Notes: a model not told the origin generated them from the sequence alone. Shown: positions 1 to 13,640, counted from the stretch's first letter. The stretch: 64,000 nucleotides of DNA from Nautilus pompilius (GCA_018389105.1 JACATO010000317.1:4769501-4833500); one strand, 5' to 3'. Translations and numbers: made by a program.

Positions 1-3000
1 TTTCTAAATGTAAGCACAGAGGAATGGACTGAAAATAAATATCTGCAGTGGGCTGTTTAACGAAAAAAATGTTCTTTTAGACATGACCATTGCATTTTTT
101 TTTTTCCCTTGGGTGTCTAACTTAAATTGAAACTTGAATCAAAGTAAAAGAGTCTGATCATGTATGTGCAATTTAGGTATGAAATAGTTTTGTAATTTTA
201 CAAGTCTATAGATGTGCAAAGGTTCATAAAAATCAGCACAACTTTTGTAGTGAACAGTTTTTATTTTTATTTTCATTTTTTGTAAACTTTTTTTTAAAAT
301 TTGAAGACATTCTGAGGAATTACAAATCTTGACTCTGTTTAGTTGATACACGTCAAATAGGCATGTTTGAAAATCATTAAAGCTGACAAGTTCTTACTAA
401 CACATTTATGCAGACATTTCAATTAAAATGACTAAATTATCTGCAGTGGCATGATGTTAGACAGTATTCCTTAGTAATGGATTTATTGTTGGATGAGTGG
501 GGGGGAAAAGTTATTAAAATTACCATTGACAATGAACTGGTTTACCCCACTTTTTAAGTGAAGTAAGCCACTAAAGAATTTACTGAATGCCAAATAATGA
601 ATTTCATCTGGCATATTAGCACATTAGATAACTTCAGACATTGCAGACCTGGTAAATTTCACAGATTTTTCACACTTATGCCAAATGAAGATTCTTTTTC
701 TTTCGCAGAATCTGAAAATTTGAAATCATAAGTAACAACCCATAAGCTTCAAATTGCACTAAGATGAGCCACTCAGATTGGTAAAACACACCTGACCCTT
801 TCATTCACGACAAAAAGTGTTCAGGTGCAGTGTCTCTATTTAAGAAAAAGAGGTTAAAGAAAGCTTCCAGTGGAAAAGGTCTGGAAAACTCAGCAACTCT
901 GGACTAATAATTCAGTAGACCTAGGAGGACTGTGTACCAGGGTAAATCAGAAAACCCCTAAATGTTCTCATGAAACCTTCATTTCTATTATTTTGGTATC
1001 ATAGCTCACTAACACACCAAGTTTTTTTGTTTTTTTTTTTAAATTAAATAACTCGTGATTTAATTAAGGAATTTATAGGGTTTATGGGTTTATTTAGTTT
1101 CCTATTTCCTGCCAGCTTTAAACACCAAGGACATTACACTACACTGTCAAAAAAAAGAATTAATCATTTTATCTGTTGGAGTCAGGAATACACTGCCACC
1201 CTCAACACATCAGAGTGCTGTTGATATTCCACAGATATACTTTATTTTCTGCCTTTGGGAAACTTACCAACTTTTAGTCATGAGATAGATTTTATATGTG
1301 GAATGAATGTAAACAAATACTGAAGAATAGTCTGGCATCTTTTCATTTCTCTTTTTGGAAGGCTTGCCTCAAGAAGCATGGTTCTTTGAAATATATAGAA
1401 ATACCTTAAGTAGGAAAAAGTTATTGAAGAGAGATGTTTTATTTCACTTGATTTATATGTTTTAAAATTATTATTTAAAGTGGAAAATTAATGCTTTTAG
1501 GCACAAAAGTTTCAAGCATTTTGAGCTTGTAAATTCTGCTTCGAATAAAAATCTGGCACAATACTTCTGTAGATCTTGTCAAGAGCATTTCAAAAGCACA
1601 TAGTGGGTATTTTAGTATTTTCTGGTAGTTGTAACCGAAAACCATTATTTCCAATGGGGCCACTTTTTTTTCTTTCTTTTTTTTTTTTTTGTCTGTCCCC
1701 TGTATACTCGTATATGACCACCTCAATCACCCAGTCTCAGTCTCAACTCAATCCAATATTTTACTGGTTATGGGGGTCAGTTATTTACTGAGATGCTATT
1801 CAATGCTGAAAGATGAATTCTGATGCAAAGTTGTTTGCATTCCTTCGGGTGTACTGTGATTGATTGTTTTCAACATTATTCTTTGATTGGATACTGTAGA
1901 TGAGAATAAGGGAGAACACATTAAATTCCAAGTATTGAAATACAGGCCCTGGTATTGACATTTATTAATTTCCTTTTATAGGCTTATTTCCCATTGGCTG
2001 ATACTCTTTGTTCCCAATTTTCACCTTCATACATACTACCATTTCTCAAATTATGACACTGCAAAGTGGCCAAGAGACTCTATAACCGCCTGACGTTGCT
2101 GATTATGCAACTTGCTAAAGCTTCTAGATACCCTGTTGATTTTTTCTTAGGGGGAGTAAAAATTTTGAAGTAAAGATTATTTTGTTGGAGATCATTGCAA
2201 AAACTATGCTTATAATGATGTATTTTTTATTCATAAAAATTGAATGTAAGAATATAATGTTTTGAGTGAGACTGACAAGTGTAAATAATCAAGTAAAGGT
2301 GTCTTTTCATTACATGTCAAAATGCATTTACCTCAGAATGAAAAATTATTCTTTAAATGGGAAAAAGTTACTTTGTAAACTTATATATTTGTTAAACCTG
2401 ACCAGTTCTCTGGCTTACATGAACATGTTTGGTTTCATGACAACTTTGTTGTGTACACTATAGGGGAAATAATTCATTTTGGACAACTATTGGGTGTATC
2501 AGTGGGGGGAGGGGGAGATATTTTCTCATTTACAATGAATCTTTTTGAATTTGTTGTGAAATACTTCATTTAATAATATTAAATAATTATTTTACAGACA
2601 TGGTGAAGAAAAAAAGAACATTAACCAATTTTTTTTAATTATTAAGCAAAGGGCTCTTAATTCAAGTGTTAGTAGTGAGAATGAATTTAAAAAATGGATA
2701 ATAAATCATCAGATGTCAGGAATAAACCTTTATTGGCAAATGAAGTGTTTTGCCCAATATTGCTTTTTTGGCCATTAGAAAATTGTAGATTTTAACAATG
2801 CAGATATGGTATTACTATTGCTGATATTCTTAGGCAGTTTTCCAGGTTAGTATTGTTAAGGTCCCAAATGATCTGATCTCAGTACTCCCATTAAGCCATT
2901 CCATTCATGGTAAGCTGGAAGCATGCATTGCTCTCATTATATGAAGGTTCATTAAATCTAGCCCAGGGAGTAGAGTTGAAAGAGACAAGGGTCTCCTTAT

Positions 3001-4059
3001 ATGGCTGTTAAATGAGATAGAACTAATGTAAATCTGAAAAGAGAATTCTTCACTGCAGAAGTAAAGATGCTTGGTTTTGGGTAAACATTGACTGATTTTA
3101 GTTTTGCTTTTGAGTTGTTAGTTTGCAAAATTAATCTTGAAATGGCATCATTGATTTGTAATCAATGCTAATATACTGGTTTGTCTGTCTGACATGAATT
3201 TTTGCATTGATTTGAAGACCTACATTGTAACTGATTGTTTGCTGTGAAACAACTTGATAAAGACCTTTTAAGAGATGATGTGATTGAGGATGCTGTTTCA
3301 AAGAGTTGAAACAGTATTCTATAAAGTGATGAAAGGGGATAAAAAACAGAAGAATATTTAGAGAGCTTTCAAATGTCAAAATCATTTACATTTATTTTAA
3401 ATGCAAAGAACAGGAACTTACTTGCCTCCAATTTGATTATCCAGGGAGAATAATGTTGCAGTTAGAAAACTCTGTAAATTATTCTTTTCTTAAATTTATG
3501 ATTAAGACCTGGCTTTGGTTAATTAACCTTTTTCTTTCTTTTTTTTTACAATGCAGACTTGTTTGATAATTATTATCTGTATAGAACAAGTCTTTTTATC
3601 TATATATATTAGCTAGCCTAGAATTTCTTTTTCATAGTAATTTTGAAATCTGCAGCTCACATTTTTCCATAGATGACACTATTTTAAAATTGGTAAATCT
3701 AATTTTTTAGAAATATTTCCATTTTTGTAGAATATGTCATAGTGTAACATTATAAGAGAATGATACTAAAAGGTTATGGATGTTTTTAATTTTTTTATTA
3801 TTATTATTACACTAAAATTTATAATCTCTCAGTACCTTTAATTATAGTTACATTTCTGACCCCTTTCAGAATGTGGGAACTCACAACAGATATTATGTTT
3901 GTATCATCTTTATAGTTTTTCTGCTTAATAAAGATTGGAGATATTCATTTCAGTATACAAAGAAAGTTACACTAATAGATTTGTGCTGCTACTTGTTCCA
4001 TTATGCTGCATAAGCGGCATAAAAAATAAGAGAAGATACAAATCAAACAGGAAACTAAA
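1..4059. other. AT-rich non-coding DNA
   Basis: I find no convincing exon here. The stretch is strongly AT-rich with many poly-T and poly-A runs and short open frames that look random. It could be intergenic or an upstream intron of WRAP73, because the N-terminal half of that gene is not found in the window. Confidence 0.5.
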
Positions 4060-4061
4060 TA

Positions 4062-5623
4062 CAGGTGCATCTCAAAAAATTAGAATATCATGGAAGAGTT
4101 TATTTTTTTCCATAATTTAATTCAAACAGTGAAACTTTCATATATTCTAGATTCATTACACATAGTGAAATATTTCAAGCCTTTTTTTGTTTTAATTTTG
4201 ATGATTACGGCTTACAGCTCATGAAAATCAAAAATCCGCTATCTCAAAATATTAGAATATTTCATAAGATCAATAAAAAAAAAGGATTTATAATATAGAA
4301 ATGTTGAACTTCTGAAGAAAAGTATGTTCATTTATGCACTCAATACTTGGTCGAGGCTCCTTTTGCACGAATCACTGCATCAACGTGGCATGGTATGGAG
4401 GCGATCAGCCTGTAGCACTGCTGAGGTGTTATGGAAGCCCAGGTTGCTTTGATAGCAGCATTCAGCTCATCCGTATTGTTGGGTTTGGTGTCTCTCATCT
4501 TCCTCTTGACAATATCCCATAGATTCTCTATGGGGTTCAGGTCAGGCGAGTTGGCTGGCCAATCAAGCACAGTAATACCATGGTCAGCAAACCAGTTACT
4601 ATAGTTTTGGCACTGTGGGCAGGTGCCAAGTCTTGCTGGAAAAGGAAATCAGCATCTCCGTAAAGCTTGTCAACAGACGGAAGCATGAAGTACTCTAAAA
4701 TCTGGTAGTCGGCTGCATTGATTTTGGACTTGATAAAACACAGTGAACCAACACCAGCAGATGACATGGCACCCCAAATTATCACTGACTGTGGAAACTT
4801 CACGCTGAACTTCAAGCAACTTGGATTCTGTGCCTCTCCACTCTTCCTTGACTGTGGGACCTTGATTTCCAAATGAAATGCAAAATTTACTTTCATCTGA
4901 AAAGAGGACTTTGGACCACTGAGCAACGGTCCAGTTCTTTTTCTCCTTAGCCCAGGTAAGATACTTCTGATGTGTCTCTGGTTCAGGAGTGGCTTGACAC
5001 TAGGAATGTGACACTTGTAGCCCATTTCCTGGACATGTCTGTGCATGGTGGCTCTTGATGCACTGACTCCAGCCTCAGTCTACTTCTTGTGAAGCTCCCC
5101 CAAGTTCTTGAATCCGCTTTGCTTGACAATCCTCTCAAGGCTGCGGTCATCTCTCTTGCTTGTGCACCTTTTCCTACCACACTTTTCCCTTCCAGTCAAC
5201 TTTCCATGAATATGCTTTGATACAGCATTCTGCGAACAGCCAGCCCTTTCAGCAATGACCTTCTGTGGCTTACCCTCCTTGTGGAGAGTGTTAGTGAGTG
5301 TCTTCTGGACAAGTGTCAAGTCAGCAGTCTTCCCCATGATTGTGGTTGTGTGTACTGAACCAGACTGAGAGATTCATGGTATTTATACTGCATAAATAGT
5401 GATTTACTCAAACTCAAAATGGAATATTCTAATATTTTGAGATACGTTTTTTTTTTTTTTTTGAACTGTAGGCCGTAATTATCAAAATTAAAATTAAAAA
5501 AATGCTTGAAACATTTTAGTTTACATGTAATGACTCTAGAATATATACAATTTTCACTTTCTGAACTAAATGACAAAAATATTGAACTCTTCCATGATAT
5601 TCTAATTTTTTGAGATGCACCTG
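4062..5623 (-). mobile_element. Tc1-like transposon, full length but decayed (IR/DR type)
   Basis: The ends are mirror images beginning CAGGTGCATCTCAAAAAATT and are flanked by TA on both sides (4060-4061 and 5624-5625), the usual Tc1/mariner target duplication. Each terminal arm is about 200 bp and carries a second inner copy of the motif (around 4241-4262 and 5422-5443), so this belongs to the IR/DR class like many fish Tc1 elements. The body encodes a Tc1 transposase on the minus strand that is broken by a stop and frameshifts, so the copy is dead. Its length of about 1.56 kb is normal for the family. Confidence 0.93.
4340..5337 (-). pseudogene. Tc1 transposase pseudogene (DD34E family)
   Basis: The frame opens with MGKTADLTLVQKTL at 5337 and has an N-terminal helix-turn-helix region (KVIAERAGCSQNAVSKHI). 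An in-frame TAG near 5080 follows LGELHKK, then the same frame continues. Further on come VIIWGAMSSAGVG, FLFQQDLAPAHS (second catalytic Asp) and, after another frameshift near 4560, LDWPANSPDLNPIENLWDIV with the catalytic Glu. It ends IRAKGASTKY, the usual C-terminus of this family. At least one stop and two shifts mean no active protein is made. Confidence 0.93.
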
Positions 5624-5625
5624 TA

Positions 5626-7080
5626 TATCTTTTTTTGAAGAAGAAAAAAAGAAGTTTCTGAGAGTATTACTTGCTGCATTTTCTTTTCTCCCACACCATT
5701 ACTTTCTGCCATATTAGAAATTTTAATGAAAGAGCTCACTTTTCCCCAGTAAAACTCTAACAGTCTATTGTAATCTCCAACACCTGTATGTACCTGAATA
5801 CTGAATGACCTTATTGATTCCCCCACCAGAATCTTGAAAAGGGAACTGGTTTCAGGCTTCTGTTACGGACTTGTTTAACCATTTGGAGAAAAGGATCCAA
5901 GGTGAATGAAATACATTCAGTGTAAGTTTGTTGGCAATTAAGTGTTTAATGTATGTAATGTTATTCCGTTACTTTTTACAGTTTTATTGTTTATATATAT
6001 ATAATTACAATTAGAAATAGGTTATAAGTCCATTAAAGCATAGATGAGGCCTCTGCATTTAATGATTTTTCATTCATACAAATTTTAAACTGATTAACAA
6101 TATTATGAGGGATGAGTTTAGCCTGTATACATACCTTACAACATGTCGATAGTTTTGCAAAACAATTTATTGTATCATCTGATTTTAGATTTATCTGGGT
6201 TTTAGTTATTTTCTTTGATTTGTTGGTGAATGATTTAATCTAATCATCTATATAAACTTTTAGTTTTTAAACATCTCTCTTTGGAAGACTGTTAGCTGGA
6301 CTGCATTCTATTTGTGTTCTTGGTTTAGGCAGAGGCACCTAAAGTTTGAGACTTATTTGTTTATCCTTTGTCTCTTGAATATTCAATAAGCAGTTAGTTA
6401 TGGGTGAGTTGCCAAAAGGATTGTTGTTATAACGGCTTGTGCGTCTAATGATAGCTTGGCAGTGGTTCAAGTGATATAATTGCTTGGTAAGCTTAAAGCT
6501 TGCAGTGATTTCTATGGTAACAGCTTCTAATCAACAGAACAAAACTTTTGGAAAATTACGTACCTGAGCAGGTGTGGTGCTGCTGCTTGTGATAGTATCC
6601 TTCCAAACTGTTACTATAGCTTGCCTTTGAAGTTGCTCAAAGATATATTTGCTTTGTTCCAGTCCATGCAGAAGTGCTGTAGAGTTGTCTGGCTCAGTTT
6701 TTCATCCTAGTCAGAAAATGAATGTTGGTTTACAGTTTCTGGTTAGTGTAAACTTATCTGTATAAGATTTTTGTGGCCCCTCCCCTGTGACACCTGTTTG
6801 GGATTCAAAAACAACCCACAGTATAATAACGGTTCTTTTTGTTTGGGCTCAGCCAGCCGTAGAAAGAACTGTCTTTGCCTTGCCTTTCAGTGGGACAGCA
6901 GGACTCCAGAAACGGGAGATTCATGCATTCATCAAGTACTCCAAGTGTTTTCAGTGTCACAAAGAAAGCGTTGGAGCAGAAAAGATGTGGTATGTGTATT
7001 GAATGTAGGCGTAGAAGCTGGGAAGAAAAGGAAAAACCATAGAGGAGATGTCTTGATTGTAACAGGTTCTTGTGCAGTGT
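5626..7080. other. AT-rich non-coding DNA
   Basis: Nothing recognisable. A 118-codon frame at 6771-7127 (+) and overlapping frames on both strands show no family resemblance. Confidence 0.4.
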
Positions 7081-7084
7081 TGAT

Positions 7085-7185
7085 AGCATCAATACTGGTA
7101 GGAATCAGTCCTCCGTTAGTTATCTAGCTATCGGCTGGCCGCCCCACACCAAACCACTGCGCTATCTCACTTGCTCACATGGGTT
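7085..7185 (-). repeat. tRNA-derived SINE-like fragment
   Basis: Read on the minus strand, this holds GATAGCGCAGTGGTTTGG, a good match to a pol III A box (TRGCNNAGTGG), followed at about tRNA-like spacing by GGACTGATTCC, close to a B box (GGTTCGATTCC). It is more GC-rich than its surroundings. This is typical of a tRNA-headed SINE; I cannot name the family or fix its tail. Confidence 0.45.
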
Positions 7186-7189
7186 TCTC

Positions 7190-10100
7190 AGGTCCTGTCC
7201 CTGATAGTAGAGCGTGGCTCTTTTTTAAAATTTTCTTCTTTTGAACTTTGTCCTTGTTTTGGCTATCTTAGAAAGCAGACTACTGGTTTGTTTGTGAATA
7301 TATAGCTGAGTGGGTTATTCTCAGTGGGAATGGGTGACCATAATAGAACATACCTGGGATAGAAGGGCACACTGGTATGAGTCATCTACAAAATCCTTAA
7401 TAGTTTTTTGTTGTTGTTGTTGTTTTTATTAATTTAAAAAAAGTGAATTTGTGTAAATTCTGGTTCCTTTTCTTTAAAAAAAAATAGGAGGCATTTAATA
7501 AAAAAGAGAGAGAAGTTAGGAAAAAATGTTTTCCTGTTTCTGTAACCAGGTGAGATCTTTAAAGAACACACCTCTCTGTTGTTTAACTTGCTGGGGCCTG
7601 TAACATATACAGTTTCTTTGAGTTTATGATAATATTAGACAGATTGATTTATCAGAAATGCAGGTATACACATCTCCAATCACAGTGGAAAGTAAAGAAT
7701 ATTTAAATAAGCTAGCTAAAGATACTTATAAATCAAATAATTGATAGTCTGTTTGTTGCTCTTTATGAGTATTTCATTTCTGGTTGATTCTGTGGATCAT
7801 GAAAGGTAGAATTAGGTGAGAACAGACTTCCTTGTACATCCGAACAGCAGCCCAGTTAATTCATTAATTAATTTTAAAAATGTTTGATGTTAAAAGGACA
7901 AAAGTCATGGAGTTTATTGATAAAGCACAAGTATTTAATTCTGAAAGACTAAATGATCAGTTCTGGTTGTACTTGCATGTTTAAGATATGTAAATGGTTA
8001 ATTTTAAAATCTAAGTAATTAATAAGATGTTTGACTAAATGGAAAAATATAAAGGGACTAATGACTGAAGTTAAAAAAAATTTGTCTAGTTTATATGGAA
8101 ATGAAGTCTCAAAATAAAATTTAAAAAAAAAAAACAACAAATGGCAGTGCAACAAGTAAATCCATCACCTTTATACATTGAATATCATAAAAAAGAGATC
8201 TAAAATCAAGAGGTTTTTGTTGTTTTTTTTTTCAACCTTAGAAGAATTTTTTGTGGATGATATCTCTTAGATGTCTACTTGATTCAGTTGTTATAGCAGA
8301 GGAAGTATGGATTCATTAATGCCATGTTTATCTGCATTTTCCACACATACACTGTATTTTAGAGTATTTATTCATTTTCTGGTATCCATGACATTCTTGT
8401 GTTGCTTTTTTCATCCACATGGCCTCAAATTTGAATGCTGCAGTCTGTATTAGTTTATATTTTGGGTGAACATGTCAAACCTTTGATTCACAAAATTTTA
8501 AAATTAAGAAAATACCTTAAACAAGTGAAAAAATATCAAAAATCTTTGTTGTTGCATCTAAACAGGAGATATCTTTAGATTAATTTCTGGAGAATAGCAA
8601 GGCTACATGGAAACTACGAATAAAGAAAATCGTAAACTCTCATGTTTTAGGTTGAATATTGAGCATATAAAATAAATTCCTCTAAGTTGGTTTGAAATGT
8701 CAGAATGGAATATTCTTTAGAAGAAACTTAAGAAATAATCATCCATATTTTATTTTTAAGGTTAAAATTTGTTTGGCTCTAATTAATTAAGAAAAAGATA
8801 AAACCATCACATATGGTATGTGATACAATGTTTTGTAGAATCCATTTTAGTTTTTAAACTGAGGATGAATCTTGTAAACAAAATTAATTTATTTCTTATT
8901 TTTATGAACAGTGAGTTATTGAAATATCTATTGAGCCCATTTTAAGAAATGTTGATCTGGAGAAGAAAAGCATAAGAAATGAATGGTTTTCTAGTTAGTT
9001 ATGCTGCCAATCCCACATTCTTAAATTTCTCATTCTAAACTTTGTATATAAAGACACAACCTCAATAGTGGTCTCCATAGACAGGTGGTTCTTGTTTAGG
9101 TGAGAAAATATTAGCTCTTTAAACTCAGTTTGTGGATGATCCACAGCTGAATCAAAATGTGGGGAAGGAAAAAGATTTAGTGAGTGATTAAAGGGCCCCA
9201 TTTTTAGGACACTTATAAATGCTGGTTCAGGTAAGTTATACCTAATTAAACCAACGTGTTGGAATTGTATTGGAAAGAGGCTATTAGTAGAGAGAGAGAG
9301 ATAGAGATGCAGGGGAAGTAGTCTGAATTTTAATGATCAGTCTGTCACTGATGTTCAAAGAGTTAAGCTAATAATGTTCTGAAATTTTATAATATTAATT
9401 TACATTACCGGCTTTGTGGGGTTTGTGATTGAATTTTTTTTAAATCTAGTTTTAATTGACTGGGTTTATAGTTGAAATTTGAACAAAAGAATTGCTAGGT
9501 GTATGTTAGCATTTGTAGATGCTGACTATATATATATTTATAGTAAATGAGAAAGTGTATTGCCTTAATATTGATAAATATTGATATTTTTTAGCAGATA
9601 TGCGTTGCTATTTTTTTTTTTCTTTTATGCTCTTCTTATACACTTTTTAAAGAATTTATGTTAATATTGGCACAATCTTTACTTGTTGCTCATTTGGAAA
9701 AGTAAAGGTCATATAAGAATGAGAGATAGTGGACGGGATATACAAGTGTTAGTTTACACATGTACACACAAACGCACAGATTTTGAAATAAGACAACAGC
9801 AATGTATATAATTTTGTTAAATTCAAATGTGCTTGAGCCTGTAGCTAGACCTGTGTATACCTATGTTATACAACCCTTTGTCTGTTCGAACACGATCTTT
9901 CCTGTGTTAGCCAGTAGTTGTTAAAAGTTGGTGAAGCATGGAATATTGTGTGCATATGTCTATAAGCCCTGGGGCTTCCGAAGACAAAGTACATACTAGT
10001 TTAAAGAAGAAATCAACAACACAAACCACTAGTAATCAAAGTAAACTAACAAGGCCTAATTTTTTTTATGTTGACCTATTCATTCAAATTCTACAATGTT

Positions 10101-10390
10101 GTATCTTGAACTTTTTAAAAGGCTTTTTTTTTTTTGAACAAAGGAGAAGTATAAATTCAAAAAGAAGGAGACTGAATGTGTAAAAAAATTGGTATTCTGA
10201 AGATTGCAGGGCTGTCAAAATACAACAATCAAACGACGTGTCTGTTTTGAAGATAATGTAATTCCGCAAAATGTTAAAATCTGTCAGCAGATGTATTCTG
10301 CAAGAAGAGAAGCCTAAATAATTTTGGTACCAATATCAGAATATGTTCCAAAACATCTGGCTCTCCTGTGTGTAAACATTTCTGATAAGG
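7190..10390. other. AT-rich non-coding DNA
   Basis: Long T and A tracts, short GA and TA repeats near 9290 and 9530. No exon or transposon end recognised. Confidence 0.4.
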
Positions 10391-10394
10391 GTCA

Positions 10395-10540
10395 GTTTGG
10401 GGAATCAGCTCAGTGGTAAAGTAACCACTGTATTCTGTTAATCTTTCCATGCCGCTCTCATCAGAGTTTAGTTCTGAAGAGGAATGCCTGTGTCAGGTTG
10501 TAAGCTGGCTGGTTGTTACCCTTACTAATGGACGATTTTA
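10395..10540 (+). repeat. tRNA-derived SINE-like fragment
   Basis: ATCAGCTCAGTGGTAAAG near 10409 closely resembles a tRNA D-arm/A box (TAGCTCAGTGGTAGAG). A degenerate B-box-like stretch (GAGTTTAGTTCTG) follows near 10466. The region is GC-richer than its flanks. It is read as a decayed SINE rather than a tRNA gene because no acceptor stem or cloverleaf closes. Confidence 0.4.
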
Positions 10541-13160
10541 AAATAAGTAACTTCTCGTGAGCGCTATGTCGACAAAGCTTATATTTTCAGGTACAGAAAG
10601 GAGCTACAAGTAAATAAGATAAATATATGCTTTTGTTTAACTAAATTCTTTCGACTCCAAATTTCTGGGCGAGAAAACACCTTTCTACTGGTCAGAGCAT
10701 TGGGAAAATCCTACCTCCCCCTACCTCCAGAGAGAGAGGGACTAGGGTTGGGTGACCGGCTCGCAGTCTCAATGTAAACTAATTTTGGCTAAAATCCTTT
10801 AAGGACATAAGTTTTCATTTTAAAAAAATTATCAATTTTTGTTACTAATCGAAATTTAAATAAAATTTCTTTGAACCTAAAAAAAAAGTTTTTGATTAGC
10901 CCTTTAGCTCACGATGTTGCCACCAGGGATTAGTTCAGCTCCTCCTACTAATATGAAGAAAACTGCCCTCTGATCACTTTCATTATCATGGTTCAGCACA
11001 GCAGTAAATAGACTGATACTATTGTAGAGTTTTGTCATTTTACTATTTAGTTTTGCCTGAAGACAAAGTGATCATGTGCAAGAAGACCTAGTGTCATGGT
11101 TTAGGGCCCTTGCCTGCTCACAAGCTGGATGAATAACATCAATTTTAGCAGCTCCTGGACTTCTGGTATTTATCAAACTTATTTATTTATTTTTTAAATT
11201 ACATAAATATCACTATAAACTGAATAAAAAGTGTAAAACAAAAAGACATGGCTTGGGCCTTTATTTGTGTTAATAAAATGTCTACTAAACAATAACAATT
11301 TTTAATGCTTTTTAGTTTGCCAGGTAATGTTTATAAAAATCATGCTAATTCTCCACCTTTGAAATCTGTTCTAATTATTTTTTTGGGGGGGTTGAGGCTG
11401 AAGTAGATGTGTTGCTTGCACATTCTTTGATAAAGATCAGGCAGTTTCATGTGATGTCAGATACAAAGTAACAGATGGAGCTGTTCAGGCATCCATCTGG
11501 CTAAGACTGAATTTTTGAGGAACTAAGATCATGGAAACTGAGATACGGGAATCAGTAATGCTGAAGCTTCAGGATAGAAAAAAATGATTGTCTTTTTTTT
11601 ATAATGTTAGATGAAAGTGATCCTGACAAAAACCCCAGTACTTCTTACCAGGAGCATCCTGAGGATGGCAACAGGAAACCTTTCCTGAAAGTTGATAATT
11701 TTATAAAGAGGTAGAGAGTGAGAGTGTGTGTGTGTTACACAGAGAAACAGTTGGTCTATCTTATAATGGAATTTTTTGTTTCTAGTCTGGAGGCTGTATT
11801 GTCGTTAATATGTACATTTATAATTGGCTTAGGTTTGTAGATCTTTTAATTGATGTTCAGAGACAGTGCAAGATGTTTGGGATGAGTAAGTGAAGTAAAC
11901 AACTACTGATGCTTCATTCAGTTTTTTACTTTGTTGTTTCCATGAGGGGCGCTGGTCACACACAGTTCATTATGCAGTTGCATGGTATTTACCTACTAGT
12001 TATTGATTGTTTGCTTTCTTCTTATATCTATCCATTATTAAGTCAGCAGAAAACAGTTTGTTAGTGTAAAAAAAGAAAAAAAGCCACCTGTTTATTCCTC
12101 TAATGTGCTGTGAATGAAAGGTGCAAGTACATGGAAAAGAAATAGCATAGCTGAAGGAAGTTGAAAATGCAACAAACAAAAAACATAGTGGTAATAAGCA
12201 ACAGAAAAGAACTTGAAATGGAAAGTAGAAAACACTGCAGAATTAGAAAGACTGGGTGTTGTTAACATTCAAATAATACGTTAAGGATTGCCAAAGATTG
12301 TGTTATTAAAGATAAACATCAAACCTTATGATGCCTTGACTCTAAAGACAATAAACAGGGATTGACAGATGGTCGTGCCAAAATGGCCACCTTTGTAGAC
12401 AGACAGCATGAGCAAAACAAATTGCCAATTTGGTTATAGAATGGAGCCATGTGTTACTCATAAATAAGGAAGTAAGGAAATAATTTGGTATGCTGTTATC
12501 CTTGTCAGATGTATTATATGACATGATTTTTTTACTGTGTAATTACTGTGAATGTATACACTTCTGAAATATGGATTGATACTGGTCTTTTTTTTTTTTT
12601 GAAAAATTGTTAGGAAAATGTCATAGATATTTTTAAAATTGATATCTTGTTAAGTTGCATAAAAACTGAATCACTTTAAAACATAAAATGGAATAACAAA
12701 GGAAAAAAAAAACTTTTAGAAATGTTTGCCTTTGATAATGTTTAGATATCACTGTAAAGAAAGTTTGATCTCATTTGTCCCTTTAGATAATACCTGTGAC
12801 TTGTGCTTTGATATTCAAACTATACAACTCTTTGGAGAGTTATCTCAATTGTTCATCACTAAACACATTTTTTTATCAACACTTGACCTGTAAAAAAAAG
12901 TCAGAAGCAACCTATGAATGTTCAAGATTAATATTTTTTCTTCTCACGAGTCACCAACTGAAAACTGTTTTTCTTTAGAAGTCATGCAGGTTGGACTCAT
13001 GACTTTGCTGATTTTCAGTTGATGGTGGTGCTGCTGTAGTCAGGAGTTTAAGAATCTTTTAAATCAGGAGAAAATGAATTTACAACTACAGTTGAAACAA
13101 GATGTGATCAATGTCCTCATGTCATCCAAAAAAAGATTTATTGCCAGAACTTTTTTTTTT
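10541..13160. other. Non-coding DNA with a possible short SINE piece
   Basis: Mostly AT-rich. At 11098-11140 the string ATGGTTTAGGGCCCTTGCC followed by TGCTCACAAG resembles the head of another tRNA-like SINE. An exon-like open stretch at 11609-11713 is discussed among the rejected items. Confidence 0.35.
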
Positions 13161-13164
13161 CTTG

Positions 13165-13640
13165 TGGTGCATGCGTGTAGGCGCAGGTGTAAAGTTCGTG
13201 TATATGTGGTTATCTCCGAGGAGAAGGGAGTGGGAGAGGCCGAAGCCTTGGGTGGAGCTAAGCTCCTGGAGTAGGCCAAAATGGCCGGGTTGAGGCGCCG
13301 AAGCACGTCATGTAACTGGCCGCCAAAAACGGCCAGCGTTAGGGACGCATAGTGGGACCCATGTTAGGAGAAGCCGAAGCTTCTAGTTGGGAGGGATTGT
13401 TTCCCCAGCCAAAAACCAATCTTAGGAAAAAAAGGCCTCAGCACATCAAATCCGAAAATCGGTCTCGACGTGCCTAACCTTCCCAGCCAGACAGGCAGGC
13501 CAAAGGCTAAAAGCGCCCCTTGCCTCCACTCTTTTCAGGTAGAGGACTTTCCGTCTACAATAGCCACAAAGCAGAGTACTTGCCGCCCCACCCTCCAGGA
13601 CCGAACCCAAGTGACCTCGCCCATCCTAAAACATTCAAGC
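13165..13640. repeat. GC-rich palindromic island, unidentified repeat
   Basis: About 470 bp of GC-rich, CpG-containing sequence interrupts strongly AT-rich DNA. It carries several short perfect palindromes: GGCC-aaaat-GGCC type at 13274-13286, arms CTGGCCG (13316-13322) and CGGCCAG (13330-13336), and CCGAAAATCGG at 13452-13462. No long reading frame is conserved. It may be a structured SINE/retroposon, a decayed element or a CpG island; I do not recognise it. Confidence 0.35.

Noticed and set aside
6771..7127. 118-codon plus-strand frame, with overlapping frames on both strands
   Set aside because: No family resemblance, runs into a SINE-like segment, and the composition does not suggest coding.
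10395..10470. Possible tRNA gene
   Set aside because: The A-box region is good but no acceptor stem, anticodon arm or intact T arm can be folded, so it is a SINE-like relic.
11609..11713. Exon-like open stretch after an AG (DESDPDKNPSTSYQEHPEDG)
   Set aside because: It reads like protein and has an acceptor-like start, but it matches no family I know, is not part of WRAP73, and its donor (AGGTAGAG) is weak.
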